A DNA stretch of 64,000 nt from Candidatus Kryptobacter tengchongensis. Lineage in GTDB: Bacteria; Bacteroidota; Ignavibacteria; Kryptoniales; Kryptoniaceae. The translations under genes were made by a program, and so were the position numbers. The notes under the pieces are model-generated. The model was not told where the DNA came from, ran no database searches, and saw only the letters and a program-made list of their open reading frames with translations. The stretch is taken from positions 248,001 through 312,000 of the forward strand of contig FAON01000012.1 in assembly GCA_001485605.1 (NCBI GenBank), written 5' to 3'. Positions within the stretch are counted from its first letter, which is position 1; the number at the start of each line of letters is the position of its first letter. Below, piece after piece: positions 34,401 to 43,729 of this stretch.

Positions 34401-37400
34401 CTTTTATTTCAATAGCCCATCTCAATCTCGGTTTCTCATAAGTTAGGCCAATCGGAAATATCATATTTACGCTCAATCTGTTAAAACTCGCGATTAAATT
34501 TTCAGCGATGGATGGAATAAATGTAAAAGGTTGAAATTTAATTTCAAAACCATAGTCATATTTAAGTCCAGAATGATATAAAATCACATAATCCTTTGTT
34601 GTATCTTCTAGGGGTTGTACCAAAGGTGGTGATAATTCCCCCGTTTTCATAATACCTATATCTCCGAAGGCAGAAAATTTTATCTGCCCGAGGGGCGGGA
34701 AATTTCTCAGCGTTAAAAATGTTAAGTCAAAACTCAAACTTCCGCCTTTTTCAACCCATGTGTCAGTTCTGTCAAAATAACCCCTTAAATTCAAACCACC
34801 TTTTAAGAACAACCTTGCCCTATCGGAAAATTTCTCATTGATTAAGTAAATCATCCTAAAGGATTGATTTAAAAATTGCTCGTGTGGATTTGCGACGAAA
34901 TAGAACTTTTCTTGCGATGGAATTTGACCATAAGAATTCACAAAGTAAAATCTCGTTGCGAACTCAAATTTGCTTAAAATCGTATTTTGTTTTACTTCAA
35001 TTGAAAACTTTGTAAAATTTTTAGAACTGTTTGATGAAGTGGTTTTTAAGGTAAAAGTTCCATATAAAGATGTGCTACCAATTGTGTGAGTTATCCCAGC
35101 TGTAAGCCCAAGTGCATTGAACTTTCCTGAGTCCCATCGTAGATTTGCAAAAGGCATCTTGTTCTCAACGAGCATGGTATGTTCAAAAAACAGTGAGATA
35201 TTGTAAAATGGTGGAATTGTCAGGTAAAATGGTCTTATATCTTTGAAGATTTCAAAATAAAGCCTTCTCAGACCATGAAGTTTGAAAATTTCAATTTGAA
35301 AACCGCTTAACCTTCCAAGTATTGGAAAGGTGTTGTTGCGATAGTTTATAAAGTAATCAAAATTTTTAGTCTTCGTGTTGAACCATATACCAAGTTTTGT
35401 CGCATAATAATCAAAAAGGTAAGCTCCATTTGTAAAAGCTCCAAGTCTTGCTCCATCTCTTTGTGCAAACCAAATTGATGGTCTTATACTAAACCAATAT
35501 CTTTCAAGAGGTGGGTTTAATTGGGTTTGTTCAAGTAATCTTATCCGAACCTTGTTGAAAGCACCTGTTCTATTGTTTAACCTGTTAACATCTCTTAATT
35601 TCAATCTACTGTCAATTTCAAGCATTTTCACTTTTTTATCAAATGAAAGTTCAAATTCGTAAACGGGGTTAACCCAAAACCATGGCGGAAGGATAATTGC
35701 GTTAGGTTCTTGTTTGGGTTTGAGTTGAAGATCAAGCGGAATTATAACTTTTTGATAAGTTTCATCTTCAAAATAAATGTAAAGGTCAACTGGCATAACT
35801 ATTTGACCACAGTTGCGCAATTTAACTTTGATTTTATATTTTTCGCTACCATTTTCACGCACCCATTTCCCAGAGAAATTTTCAATAGCATAATCACACT
35901 TTCTCGTGGTTTTGAGCCATTGATCAAAAAACCAATCAAGTTCCATTCCACTTATTTTTTCGGCGATTTTTTCAAAATCCTTCGTTGTTGGATGTTTAAA
36001 ACTCCACTCTTTGAAAAATTCCTTCATAACAAGGTCAAATACGCTATCCCCGATTACATATTCAAGCATATCAAAAATAGAAGCACCCTTGCCATAGACA
36101 GCATTGGTATAGGTCGTTGATTCCCGAAAGAAATCTGAATGAAAAAGCACAGGCTCTTCATAACCAAATTGGGAAAATCTTATGTAGTTTCTATAACCGC
36201 CAAAGATATCCGATTCTGGAATTAGCAATTTATAAATTCCAAAAGATTCACTCCATTTTTCACCGAGCAATTTTTTAAAAACCCTCGGGGTTACAAAGCT
36301 TGCGCCACCTTCATCTATCCACGCCTCTTTTGATTCATTGTTTCCAATCAAACCATAAAACCAATTATGCCCGATTTCATGTGCAAGAATTCCAATCATG
36401 CTTGTTCTCCCACGGCGTCCAGTTATCATTATAAGCATTGGGTATTCCATCCCACCGTCGCCTGCTTGCGCAACTGTGAAACTTTTATAAGGATACTTGT
36501 AGAACCATTCACTGTAGAATTTTATTATTTCCTTTGTAAACTTTCCTGCCTCACGCCAGAGCATATAGACATCTGGTTGATAGAGAAGATGGACTATAAC
36601 AGTATCATCTTCAAGCGTCAGCCATGTGATTTCGTGGATGTAATCCCTATCCGCAACCCAGGCAAAATCGTGCACTTTTTCAGCTTTGAAATGCCATGTT
36701 TTTAAATCCGTCTTTAAATCTTTTTTCCATTGCTGTGGGAATATCACTGTATCAACAGCGCCGAGTTCATATCCGCACATGACCTCAGCTGGATTCTGAA
36801 TTACACCTGTTGCTCCAACGAGATAATCTGATGGCAGAGTTATCTTGACATCAAAGTTTCCCCATACCCCATAAAATTCACGCTCAATGTATTGATCCGC
36901 ATGCCAACCCTCAAAATCATACTCGCAAATTTTGGGATACCATTGAGCCATGCTGTAATCAATACCCTCGCGATTATCCCTGCCGTTTCTTCTTGTTTGC
37001 TTTGGAATTTGAGATTCAAATTCCATTTCAAGTTTAACATAATGACCGGGGGCAAGGGGTTTTTTAAGCCTTGCTCTTAAAATTGTATCAAAAATTTCAA
37101 AATCAACATCTTCATCATCAGCTTTTAAAAACTTAACATTTGTCCAGCCGTATTCATCAGGTTTCAGCGACCTAATTCTTTCCCCAAGCCCATTTTTAAT
37201 GACATCACCACGAATTTGCATTGAACTGCCCGGTCTGAATGCATTTAAGTATAGATGGTAATAAATCTCCCAAAGTGTATCAGGAGAGTTATTATGATAA
37301 ATTGCTATTTGTTTGCCAGTGAGTTTATGTGTTTTCGTGTCAAGAAAAACATCCATTATATAATCAACATCTTGTTGAAAATAACCGGGTCTTTGAGCAA

Positions 37401-37452
37401 TGGAAAAAGTTGATAAGATGAGAATAGGGAGAAAAAACTTTATGAATCCCAT
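34390..37452 (-). CDS. M1-family metallopeptidase fused to a probable outer-membrane barrel
   Basis: The 1020-residue protein has a signal peptide (FFLPILILSTFSIAQ), an M1 aminopeptidase domain (about 25-520) with the substrate motif GGMEYPML, the zinc site HEIGH (H358, E359, H362) and E381 exactly 18 residues on (WIDEGG). A beta-sandwich follows, then about 380 residues (640-1020) made of amphipathic strands rich in Tyr and Phe with long polar turns and a GGLNLRGYFDR segment like Omp85 barrels. I infer a peptidase tethered to the outer membrane. Typical M1 enzymes lack such a tail. Confidence 0.85.
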   Translation of the reverse strand: MGFIKFFLPILILSTFSIAQRPGYFQQDVDYIMDVFLDTKTHKLTGKQIAIYHNNSPDTLWEIYYHLYLNAFRPGSSMQIRGDVIKNGLGERIRSLKPDEYGWTNVKFLKADDEDVDFEIFDTILRARLKKPLAPGHYVKLEMEFESQIPKQTRRNGRDNREGIDYSMAQWYPKICEYDFEGWHADQYIEREFYGVWGNFDVKITLPSDYLVGATGVIQNPAEVMCGYELGAVDTVIFPQQWKKDLKTDLKTWHFKAEKVHDFAWVADRDYIHEITWLTLEDDTVIVHLLYQPDVYMLWREAGKFTKEIIKFYSEWFYKYPYKSFTVAQAGDGGMEYPMLIMITGRRGRTSMIGILAHEIGHNWFYGLIGNNESKEAWIDEGGASFVTPRVFKKLLGEKWSESFGIYKLLIPESDIFGGYRNYIRFSQFGYEEPVLFHSDFFRESTTYTNAVYGKGASIFDMLEYVIGDSVFDLVMKEFFKEWSFKHPTTKDFEKIAEKISGMELDWFFDQWLKTTRKCDYAIENFSGKWVRENGSEKYKIKVKLRNCGQIVMPVDLYIYFEDETYQKVIIPLDLQLKPKQEPNAIILPPWFWVNPVYEFELSFDKKVKMLEIDSRLKLRDVNRLNNRTGAFNKVRIRLLEQTQLNPPLERYWFSIRPSIWFAQRDGARLGAFTNGAYLFDYYATKLGIWFNTKTKNFDYFINYRNNTFPILGRLSGFQIEIFKLHGLRRLYFEIFKDIRPFYLTIPPFYNISLFFEHTMLVENKMPFANLRWDSGKFNALGLTAGITHTIGSTSLYGTFTLKTTSSNSSKNFTKFSIEVKQNTILSKFEFATRFYFVNSYGQIPSQEKFYFVANPHEQFLNQSFRMIYLINEKFSDRARLFLKGGLNLRGYFDRTDTWVEKGGSLSFDLTFLTLRNFPPLGQIKFSAFGDIGIMKTGELSPPLVQPLEDTTKDYVILYHSGLKYDYGFEIKFQPFTFIPSIAENLIASFNRLSVNMIFPIGLTYEKPRLRWAIEIKVEK

Positions 37453-38420
37453 GTGAAAGCTTCTCTTATCTTTTGTATTTCTTCTTCTGTGAGTTTCAAA
37501 TTCACTGCTCCAACATTTTCTTCAACCTGTTCTGGGTTTCTTGCCCCAACAATTGCTGTTGTAATGCCAGGTTGTGAGAATGTCCAGTTGATGACAATTT
37601 GAGCAAGTGTTGCGTTTTTTTCTCTTGCAATTGGTTTTATTTTTTCAAGCGCATCAAGGATTTTCTTTCTGTTTTCGGGTTGAAACCAAAATTGTTTTTT
37701 TCTTAAATCGCCACTTTTAAATTCCGTCTCCATTGTTATCTTGCCCGTCAAAAGTCCCTGTTCAAGTGGGCTATACGCTAAGATTGAAATTTTATTTTCA
37801 ACGCAAAGTGGCACCAATTCGCTTTCTATCCAGCGATCCACCAAGCTATATTTTACCTGATTGCTTTCAACCCTTGAATATTTTAGTGTTTCCTTTAGAA
37901 GGTTTACATCAAAATTACTTACCCCGAAGGCTCTTATTTTTCCTTGTTCCTGAAGTCGTGTCAAAGCCTCAAGTGATTCATCAATTGGAGTTGTTTTATC
38001 AGGCCAGTGAATCTGATAAATGTCTATGTAATCTGTGTTAAGTCGCTTCAAACTCCTCTCACATTCTTCAATTATTGAATTTTTTCGCGCGTTTTTATAG
38101 ACATAGTATCTTTTCCCGTTGAAATAAGTGTCAAAGAAAAACTCACCTTCATCTTTATCCCAGCGCAAACCACATTTCGTAGCTATGATAACTTCATGTC
38201 TTCTACCTTTTATTGCTTTGCCAACTATTTCTTCCCCTAAGCCAAATCCATAAACTGGAGCTGTGTCAATGCAGTTCATCCCGAGATCAATTGCCTTATG
38301 AATTGCTTTGATTGCAAGTTCTTCATCTGTCCCGCCCCAATACCATCCGCCGATTGCCCATCCGCCAAAGGTTATAACGGGGATTTGGATTTCTGTTTGT
38401 CCTAATTGTTTGTATTTCAT
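37440..38420 (-). CDS. Aldo/keto reductase
   Basis: The 326-residue protein has the AKR set: NCIDTAPVYGFGLGEE (catalytic Asp and Tyr), EVIIATKCGLRW (catalytic Lys), DYIDIYQIHWPD (catalytic His), AFGVSNFD and AYSPLEQGLLTG, with C-terminal GITTAIVGARNPEQVEEN for NADPH. It resembles the YajO/Tas-type group that acts on small aldehydes. It overlaps the M1 peptidase gene by 13 bases and follows the cupin gene by 6 bases. Confidence 0.92.
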   Translation of the reverse strand: MKYKQLGQTEIQIPVITFGGWAIGGWYWGGTDEELAIKAIHKAIDLGMNCIDTAPVYGFGLGEEIVGKAIKGRRHEVIIATKCGLRWDKDEGEFFFDTYFNGKRYYVYKNARKNSIIEECERSLKRLNTDYIDIYQIHWPDKTTPIDESLEALTRLQEQGKIRAFGVSNFDVNLLKETLKYSRVESNQVKYSLVDRWIESELVPLCVENKISILAYSPLEQGLLTGKITMETEFKSGDLRKKQFWFQPENRKKILDALEKIKPIAREKNATLAQIVINWTFSQPGITTAIVGARNPEQVEENVGAVNLKLTEEEIQKIREAFTWDS

Positions 38421-38426
38421 CTTTCA

Positions 38427-38747
38427 TCACGCATTTGTTTTTGATATATTGTATCCGTAAAGCCAATATGCAACTCTGTCACTTTTGTTTCTAACTGAAT
38501 GAACCGCACCTCTTGGAATGAACCATTCGTCACCTGGATTTAACTCTGCTACTTCACCCTCACATTCAATTTCAAGTGTGACATTTAGTGGTGTGACAAG
38601 TTCATCGGTGTCGTGTATGAAATTTTCCCACCTTTGTCCTGGAGGGTCAACCCATATATCGCTTGTAAATCCACGCTCTTGCCATTCTTTTTTAATTTCT
38701 TTCTCTTCTTTACCAAGCCATTTTCCTCTTTCAATGAACAACGGCAT
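38427..38747 (-). CDS. Small cupin-domain protein
   Basis: The 106-residue product is a single cupin barrel: LNVTLEIECEGEVAELNPGDEWFIPRGAVHSVRN, with the PGD and PxGxxH turn and one clear metal-ligand His. A tryptophan-rich stretch lies before it. It could bind a small ligand or metal; substrate unknown. It heads the minus-strand group 38747-32025, and its promoter must lie in the 148-base divergent gap with the UbiA fusion gene, where I find no convincing -35/-10 pair. Confidence 0.8.
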   Translation of the reverse strand: MPLFIERGKWLGKEEKEIKKEWQERGFTSDIWVDPPGQRWENFIHDTDELVTPLNVTLEIECEGEVAELNPGDEWFIPRGAVHSVRNKSDRVAYWLYGYNISKTNA

Positions 38748-38895
38748 GGTTTGAGGATTTTTGTTTTTGTTAAAAATTTAAAAGTCAGCCAGATATAAAA
38801 GCAACTTTAAGTTTTGAATTGCTTTATTTTTAAGACATCGTTAAATTTAAATAGGTTTCCAATTACTAATTTTCAAACAAAATTTCAGTCCAACG

Positions 38896-40254
38896 ATGCA
38901 GGATAACTATAGGAAATATCTTGAGACAGCGAAGAAAATTTTTGAGGAAAACAAAACTTTAACTCTTGTAAGTCGGGGTAAGGATGGGAAAGTATGGGCA
39001 GGTAAAGTTTATTTCGGTGAGGAGGATGGGTATATTTATGTAGCGCTTGAAAGAGGGAAAAATTATAACAACATCATTGAAAATCCGAATGTGTTTTTTG
39101 TGATAGAGCATGGCGTTCCCGATAGATTTATTCAAGGCGAGGGTGTCGCTGAGGTGCTTGGGGATATAACTGAAAGACCAGAAAGGAGTGTAATTTTTAG
39201 GAAGGCAATTGAATTGGTTGTATATGCGAAGAAAATTCCCGGCGTTACGCTTTTTAGAATAAGACCGACTAAACTTTACATTTCTGATTTCACGGAGGAA
39301 TGGAAACCAAGGATTGAAATTGATGTTACGGATGAGGTGTTAAAAGTTTTTCAAACTAAACTTAAGACAAAATATAAGTTTTTTAAAGTTGCGTTTAGAG
39401 CTATAAGACCTTTTGCATTTCCAGCAACCATTGCTCCCGTTTTGCTCGGAACTTTTATAGCTCCCCATGTTTCAATCCCAATGTTTCTTCTAACCTTCTT
39501 TGGTCTTATACTTGCTCATTCTGCTGTAAATGTTTTGAGCGATTATTTTGATTATATTCGTGGTGCTGATACATGGCGTGTGCTTGGCTCAAGCCGTGTC
39601 CTCGTTGATGGCTTGATGAATCCCAAGCATCATCTATTTTTTGGTATATCCTTGCTTTTGTTATCACTTATTATCGGATTTTATTTCGTTTTCGCAATTG
39701 GTAATAAAATTTTGTATTTCATAATTCCAGGTTTGATTCTTGGAATTTTTTATACTGCTCCACCTGTCGGGTTTAAATATAGAGCGCTTGGCGACCTTGC
39801 TGTTTTTCTTGCGTTCGGACCTATAATGACACTCGGAGTTTATTATATTCAGGCAAAGGAGATCTCCTGGCTTCCCGTTGTCTTATCAATCCCGATTGGT
39901 TTATTAACAACAGCAATTTTGCATGGAAATAATTTTAGAGATATAAAAGAAGATCTTGAAGCGGGATATAAAACACTAGCTGGAATTTTGGGAATCAAAG
40001 CATCAAGTTATTACTATACTGGGCTTGTTGTCCTTGCTTATTTGTTGATGGCTTATTTTATCATTAAAGGGTATCTCCCTGTTGCTTCGGTAATTTCATT
40101 TATAACTTTGCCAATCGCTTTGAAAAACATCAAAATTTCTTTCAACCAAGCACTTGTTAATTTTACATTTCTTGATCTGTTAACTGCTAAACTTCAACTT
40201 TATTTCTCATCCTTGTTAATCACAGGCGTAATTTTGGGAAAATTTTTGATTTAA
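38896..40254 (+). CDS. PNPOx-like domain fused to UbiA-type prenyltransferase
   Basis: Residues 1-130 form a pyridoxamine-oxidase-like split barrel (ENKTLTLVSRGKDGKVWAG, NPNVFFVIEHG, LFRIRPTKLYISDF). Residues about 165-452 are a UbiA-family membrane prenyltransferase with eight or nine membrane segments, the first Asp motif NVLSDYFDYIRGAD and the second DIKEDLEAG. The prenyltransferase resembles MenA (1,4-dihydroxy-2-naphthoate prenyltransferase). A role in menaquinone or another prenylated product is likely. The fused flavin/F420/haem-type domain is unusual. It is followed 28 bases later by a CDP-alcohol phosphatidyltransferase gene. Confidence 0.85.
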   Translation: MQDNYRKYLETAKKIFEENKTLTLVSRGKDGKVWAGKVYFGEEDGYIYVALERGKNYNNIIENPNVFFVIEHGVPDRFIQGEGVAEVLGDITERPERSVIFRKAIELVVYAKKIPGVTLFRIRPTKLYISDFTEEWKPRIEIDVTDEVLKVFQTKLKTKYKFFKVAFRAIRPFAFPATIAPVLLGTFIAPHVSIPMFLLTFFGLILAHSAVNVLSDYFDYIRGADTWRVLGSSRVLVDGLMNPKHHLFFGISLLLLSLIIGFYFVFAIGNKILYFIIPGLILGIFYTAPPVGFKYRALGDLAVFLAFGPIMTLGVYYIQAKEISWLPVVLSIPIGLLTTAILHGNNFRDIKEDLEAGYKTLAGILGIKASSYYYTGLVVLAYLLMAYFIIKGYLPVASVISFITLPIALKNIKISFNQALVNFTFLDLLTAKLQLYFSSLLITGVILGKFLI

Positions 40255-40282
40255 ACTTTGAAAAATAAGCTAAAAGCTCACG

Positions 40283-40816
40283 ATGAAAATTACACTTGGT
40301 TTAAAGCTTGCAGCTGATATTTTGACAACTTTAAGATTTTTAATAGGATTTTACATAGTGAGGTTTTCATATTTTGAACCTCAGGATGGTGTGCCCTCGG
40401 CTTCGCTTTTGCTGTGGATTGCATGGGTGACAGATTTGCTTGATGGACCAATTTCACGGCTTGATCCAAGGAAAATTCAAACTTGGATTGGAAGACATGA
40501 TTTAACTGCTGATGTTATGGTTTCGCTTGGATGTTGGCTCTTTTTAGTCTTTTCAAATTTGATCAACCCTTTGATTGGCTTTGGTTATATCTTGTTGGGC
40601 GCGTTTCTCCTTTGGTATTTCAAATCTGAATATTTAGCTTGGGCTTTGCAAGCACTGCCTTATGGATTGATGATTTTAACCGCATTGAAATATGCGTTTG
40701 TCTATGGAATATTGCTTATCGCATGGATCATAATTGTGGTCATCGTGACATGGCCCAGGTTTCCGAAATATACACTGCCAGAATTTTTAAGAGGAATGAA
40801 AGCGTTGTTTAAATGA
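40283..40816 (+). CDS. CDP-alcohol phosphatidyltransferase family protein
   Basis: The 177-residue membrane protein has about five hydrophobic segments and a variant of the family motif, D-x2-DG-x2-(A)R-x-G-x-D-x3-D: here DLLDGPISR, then GRHDLTAD. Ser replaces Ala before Arg and the spacing to Gly is longer than usual. The family makes phospholipids such as phosphatidylglycerophosphate or phosphatidylinositol-type lipids. Its gene's last 8 bases overlap the end of the convergent lutC. Confidence 0.75.
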   Translation: MKITLGLKLAADILTTLRFLIGFYIVRFSYFEPQDGVPSASLLLWIAWVTDLLDGPISRLDPRKIQTWIGRHDLTADVMVSLGCWLFLVFSNLINPLIGFGYILLGAFLLWYFKSEYLAWALQALPYGLMILTALKYAFVYGILLIAWIIIVVIVTWPRFPKYTLPEFLRGMKALFK

Positions 40817-41420
40817 GAAGTAGATAAATTTTTTGGGGTCCATGAACCCCTTGAACGATCACCTTCTCAATATCAGCTGTTCTGCTTGGTCCTGTGATTA
40901 AAAGAATTGAATCAAAGTCTCCACCAACCTGTGCAAAAAGTTCCTCAAAAGTTGGGCATATTTTGTTCTCTTGTGCAATTACAATGTGTATCCTTGGCAA
41001 AAGCAAACTTGATTTAAATCTTTTTTCATTATGGATGAAAACTATCGTTCCAGTTTCAGCTACTAAAAAATCACATCCAGTAATTGATACATCAACCTCA
41101 CTGAGATGCTTTTCCGAATGTGGTTGGGTTATTATCTGATCAGCCTGTAAGCTTTTTATGATATCATCTATTCCCCGTTCAAAGCTTTCTGCGAAAATCT
41201 TCCTCGCATTTTCAGAATAAATTATCTTTGATAGATCATCGTAAATTTTTTCACGCGTCGTTTTTATGAAAACTCCACCGGCTCTTTCAAACTCAAATTT
41301 AAATTTTTTCACGAGATCTTTTTTATCAGCGGTTTCACCAACTTTTATCTCGGGAAGCTGTGTTTTCCCTTTTTGAAATTGTTTTAGAAAATGAATTATA
41401 TGCTCTCTTGATTTTTCCAT
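40809..41420 (-). CDS. lutC: LutC-like LUD-domain protein
   Basis: The 203-residue protein is a LUD domain (also YkgG): SITGCDFLVAETGTIVFIHNEKR and LPRIHIVIAQENKICPTFEELFAQVGG, ending with GPSRTADIEKVIVQGVHGP. LutC helps LutA and LutB oxidise L-lactate to pyruvate. It is third in a minus-strand A-B-C order and overlaps lutB by 25 bases. Confidence 0.9.
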   Translation of the reverse strand: MEKSREHIIHFLKQFQKGKTQLPEIKVGETADKKDLVKKFKFEFERAGGVFIKTTREKIYDDLSKIIYSENARKIFAESFERGIDDIIKSLQADQIITQPHSEKHLSEVDVSITGCDFLVAETGTIVFIHNEKRFKSSLLLPRIHIVIAQENKICPTFEELFAQVGGDFDSILLITGPSRTADIEKVIVQGVHGPQKIYLLLI

Positions 41421-42781
41421 ATTTCCTTAAATGATTTTGGTGCAAGTTCTGGAAAAACTCTTCCATTTGACCAATTTTTAAATTTGGGCTTTATCCCGAG
41501 CTTGCGTATATATCTTAAAAGTTTTGAGCCAAATTCATAAAGTTTATGACTTCTCATTCCGATAAACCAAAGCTTAAAGATAAGTTTTTCAATCCACGGT
41601 GAAAAACCCGATTCAACCGCTCTATGCCTGAGCCAAAGCAAAAGGTGATGAATTTCTATCTTAACTGGGCAAATCTCATAACATTTGCCACATAATGACG
41701 AAGCAAATGGTAAAATGTATGAATTGTTAAGTTTAAGTTGCGCTGGTGTTATCACTGAGCCAATCGGACCAGGATATATTGAACCATAAGGATGACCTCC
41801 AACTCTTTGATAAACTGGGCAAGCAAGCATGCAAGCGCCACATTTAATGCAATAAAGCGCCTGTTTTAGTTTCTCATACCTCAATAAATCACTTCTACCG
41901 TTGTCAAGCAATATAACATAAACTTCCTCAGGTGAATCAAGTTTATTTTTTCTGGGTGCATTTATAATTGAGACATAACTTGTGAATCTCTGAGCGGTTG
42001 CACTTCTTCCAAGAATTTTGAAGAAAACTGTCAAATCAATAAGCCTTGGGATTATCTTCTCTATCCCAGCAATTGCGATATGAACTTTTGGGAGTGTTGT
42101 GCTTAAGCCCGCGTTCCCTTCGTTTTCAACTATTACAATTGAACCTGTTTCAGCAACGAGGAAATTTGCTCCTGATATACCAAGATCGGCGTTTAAAAAC
42201 TTTTTCCTTAAAAATTTCCTTGCAATTTTTGTTAATTCCTCTGGCTCATTTGTGAAATCAACCCCAAGCTTATCTGTAAAAAGTTTACCTATTTCATCCC
42301 TTGATTTGTGCATCGCTGGTGCTGTTATATGCGAAGGCATTTCATCAGCAAGCTGAACTATAAACTCCCCAAGGTCTGTTTCAATCGTTTCAATCCCGTT
42401 TGCTTCAAGAAATTCTCTTAATCCTATCTCTTCTGTTACCATTGATTTTGATTTAACGCATAACTTTGCATTTATTTTTTTAGCTATCTCAACGACATAA
42501 GTCCTCGCTTCATCTGCATCTTTAGCCCATAGAACCTTAATCCCGTTTTCAGTTGCTTTAGTTTCAAACATTTCAAGATAATAAGCGAGGTTTTCAATTG
42601 CGTGTTTTTTTATATCATGAGCTTTCTGTCGCAGTTCTTCCCAATTGGGTAGTTCTGAAACAACTTCAGCCCTTTTTGAAAGCGTATGTGAAATTGCCTT
42701 GGTTAGATTTTTTCTCAAATTTTCGTTTGCAAGGGCTTTTAATGCATTCTCTTTGAATTTTGAAGGCGTATAATTTAACAT
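41396..42781 (-). CDS. lutB: LutB iron-sulfur protein for lactate oxidation
   Basis: The 461-residue protein has an N-terminal LUD domain (GANFLVAETGSIVIVENEGN) and two ferredoxin-like 4Fe-4S motifs, CIKCGACMLACP and CGKCYEICPVKI, each giving four cysteines. The arrangement is that of LutB, the electron-transfer subunit. It lies 15 bases after lutA. Confidence 0.93.
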   Translation of the reverse strand: MLNYTPSKFKENALKALANENLRKNLTKAISHTLSKRAEVVSELPNWEELRQKAHDIKKHAIENLAYYLEMFETKATENGIKVLWAKDADEARTYVVEIAKKINAKLCVKSKSMVTEEIGLREFLEANGIETIETDLGEFIVQLADEMPSHITAPAMHKSRDEIGKLFTDKLGVDFTNEPEELTKIARKFLRKKFLNADLGISGANFLVAETGSIVIVENEGNAGLSTTLPKVHIAIAGIEKIIPRLIDLTVFFKILGRSATAQRFTSYVSIINAPRKNKLDSPEEVYVILLDNGRSDLLRYEKLKQALYCIKCGACMLACPVYQRVGGHPYGSIYPGPIGSVITPAQLKLNNSYILPFASSLCGKCYEICPVKIEIHHLLLWLRHRAVESGFSPWIEKLIFKLWFIGMRSHKLYEFGSKLLRYIRKLGIKPKFKNWSNGRVFPELAPKSFKEIWKNQESI

Positions 42782-42796
42782 ATTTCAGAAAATTTG

Positions 42797-43501
42797 TTAA
42801 AAATTTGCCAGAATTTGTGCAATGTGAATTGTTTTTATATTGATCCCGTGTTTTTTTGCATAGCCATCAATTTGCATCAAACAGCTTTGATCTGTTGATG
42901 TTACAAAATCTGCTCCAGAATTTAGAATGTAATTAACCTTATGCTTTGTCATATCAACCGAAATCTCTGGAAATTTCACCGAGAAAGTTCCCCCGAATCC
43001 GCAACAGTCTTCTGAGTTTACCATTTCAATAAGTTTTAATTTTTTAACATTTTTTAAGAGGATTTTTGGTTCGGTTTTTAGCCCAAGCTCTCTCAAAGCA
43101 TGGCATGAATCGTGATATGTTACCGTGTAATCAAACTCAGCTCCTGTTGAATCAATGTTCATTATATTTACAAGGAATTCTGTTAATTCAAAAAATTTTT
43201 TTGTTATGATTGCAATATCATCCTTGTCTATAAGTTCAGGATAAAAAATTCGGATCATACTTACACAGGAACCAGATGGTGAAACGATGTGGTCAAACTT
43301 TGAAAAAATCTTGAGAAATTTTTCAGCGAGGACTTTTGCTTCTTTTCGGTATCCCGTATTAAAGGCGGGTTGTCCACAGCAGGTTTGCTCAATTGGATAA
43401 TCAAATTTTATCCCAAATTTCTTTAAAATTTTGACCACTGCGAGACCAACTTCAGGATAAAACTGATCAATGTAGCATGGGATGAACAGTCCAATCTTCA
43501 T
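42797..43501 (-). CDS. lutA: LutA CCG-domain subunit of lactate oxidation
   Basis: From the ATG at 43501 the protein has 234 residues and two CCG cysteine-rich domains: FIPCYIDQFYPEVG, EQTCCGQPAFN, and SCHALRELG with EDCCGFGGTFS. These bind iron-sulfur centres in LutA and heterodisulfide-reductase-like proteins. A frame extending to 43555 would begin in the -35 box of the promoter, so 43501 is preferred. First gene of lutABC. Confidence 0.92.
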   Translation of the reverse strand: MKIGLFIPCYIDQFYPEVGLAVVKILKKFGIKFDYPIEQTCCGQPAFNTGYRKEAKVLAEKFLKIFSKFDHIVSPSGSCVSMIRIFYPELIDKDDIAIITKKFFELTEFLVNIMNIDSTGAEFDYTVTYHDSCHALRELGLKTEPKILLKNVKKLKLIEMVNSEDCCGFGGTFSVKFPEISVDMTKHKVNYILNSGADFVTSTDQSCLMQIDGYAKKHGINIKTIHIAQILANF

Positions 43502-43526
43502 CTCATTGATGTTTTTACTTTTTTCT

Positions 43527-43555
43527 AAAATAAAAATACTCGTGTTTATAATCAA
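43527..43555 (-). promoter_or_regulatory. Promoter of lutABC
   Basis: On the minus strand TTGATT (43555-43550) and TATTTT (43532-43527) are separated by 17 bases. The leader would be about 20 bases to the ATG at 43501. Confidence 0.5.
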
Positions 43556-43665
43556 GGTTTTTGAAAGTTTGTCAGTTTTTCAGGGTTAACATCAGCGGTG
43601 ATTTAAAAGTTATTGAAAGATTAAAAATTTTAGAGAACTTTAAAACCAGGCGGACAAACTGTCAC

Positions 43666-43694
43666 TTGACAAAGTGCGAAAATTTTGTTATATT
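43666..43694 (+). promoter_or_regulatory. Strong promoter of the arsR-led island
   Basis: TTGACA (43666-43671, full consensus) and TATATT (43689-43694) are exactly 17 bases apart. It precedes the first arsR gene and probably drives much of the redox island. Confidence 0.7.
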
Positions 43695-43696
43695 TG

Positions 43697-43723
43697 TATT
43701 GCAATATAAAGATATTTGAATAT
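43697..43723. promoter_or_regulatory. Two palindromes at the arsR transcription start
   Basis: TATTGCAATA (43697-43706) is a perfect 10-base palindrome and ATATT-TG-AATAT (43712-43723) is a perfect inverted repeat. They span the predicted transcription start and leader, the classical place for ArsR-family auto-repression. Confidence 0.5.
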
Positions 43724-43729
43724 ATTTAT

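Noticed and set aside
43555-43685. tRNA or riboswitch in the lut/arsR gap
   Set aside because: Only two divergent promoters and short palindromes are seen; no cloverleaf or known riboswitch core.
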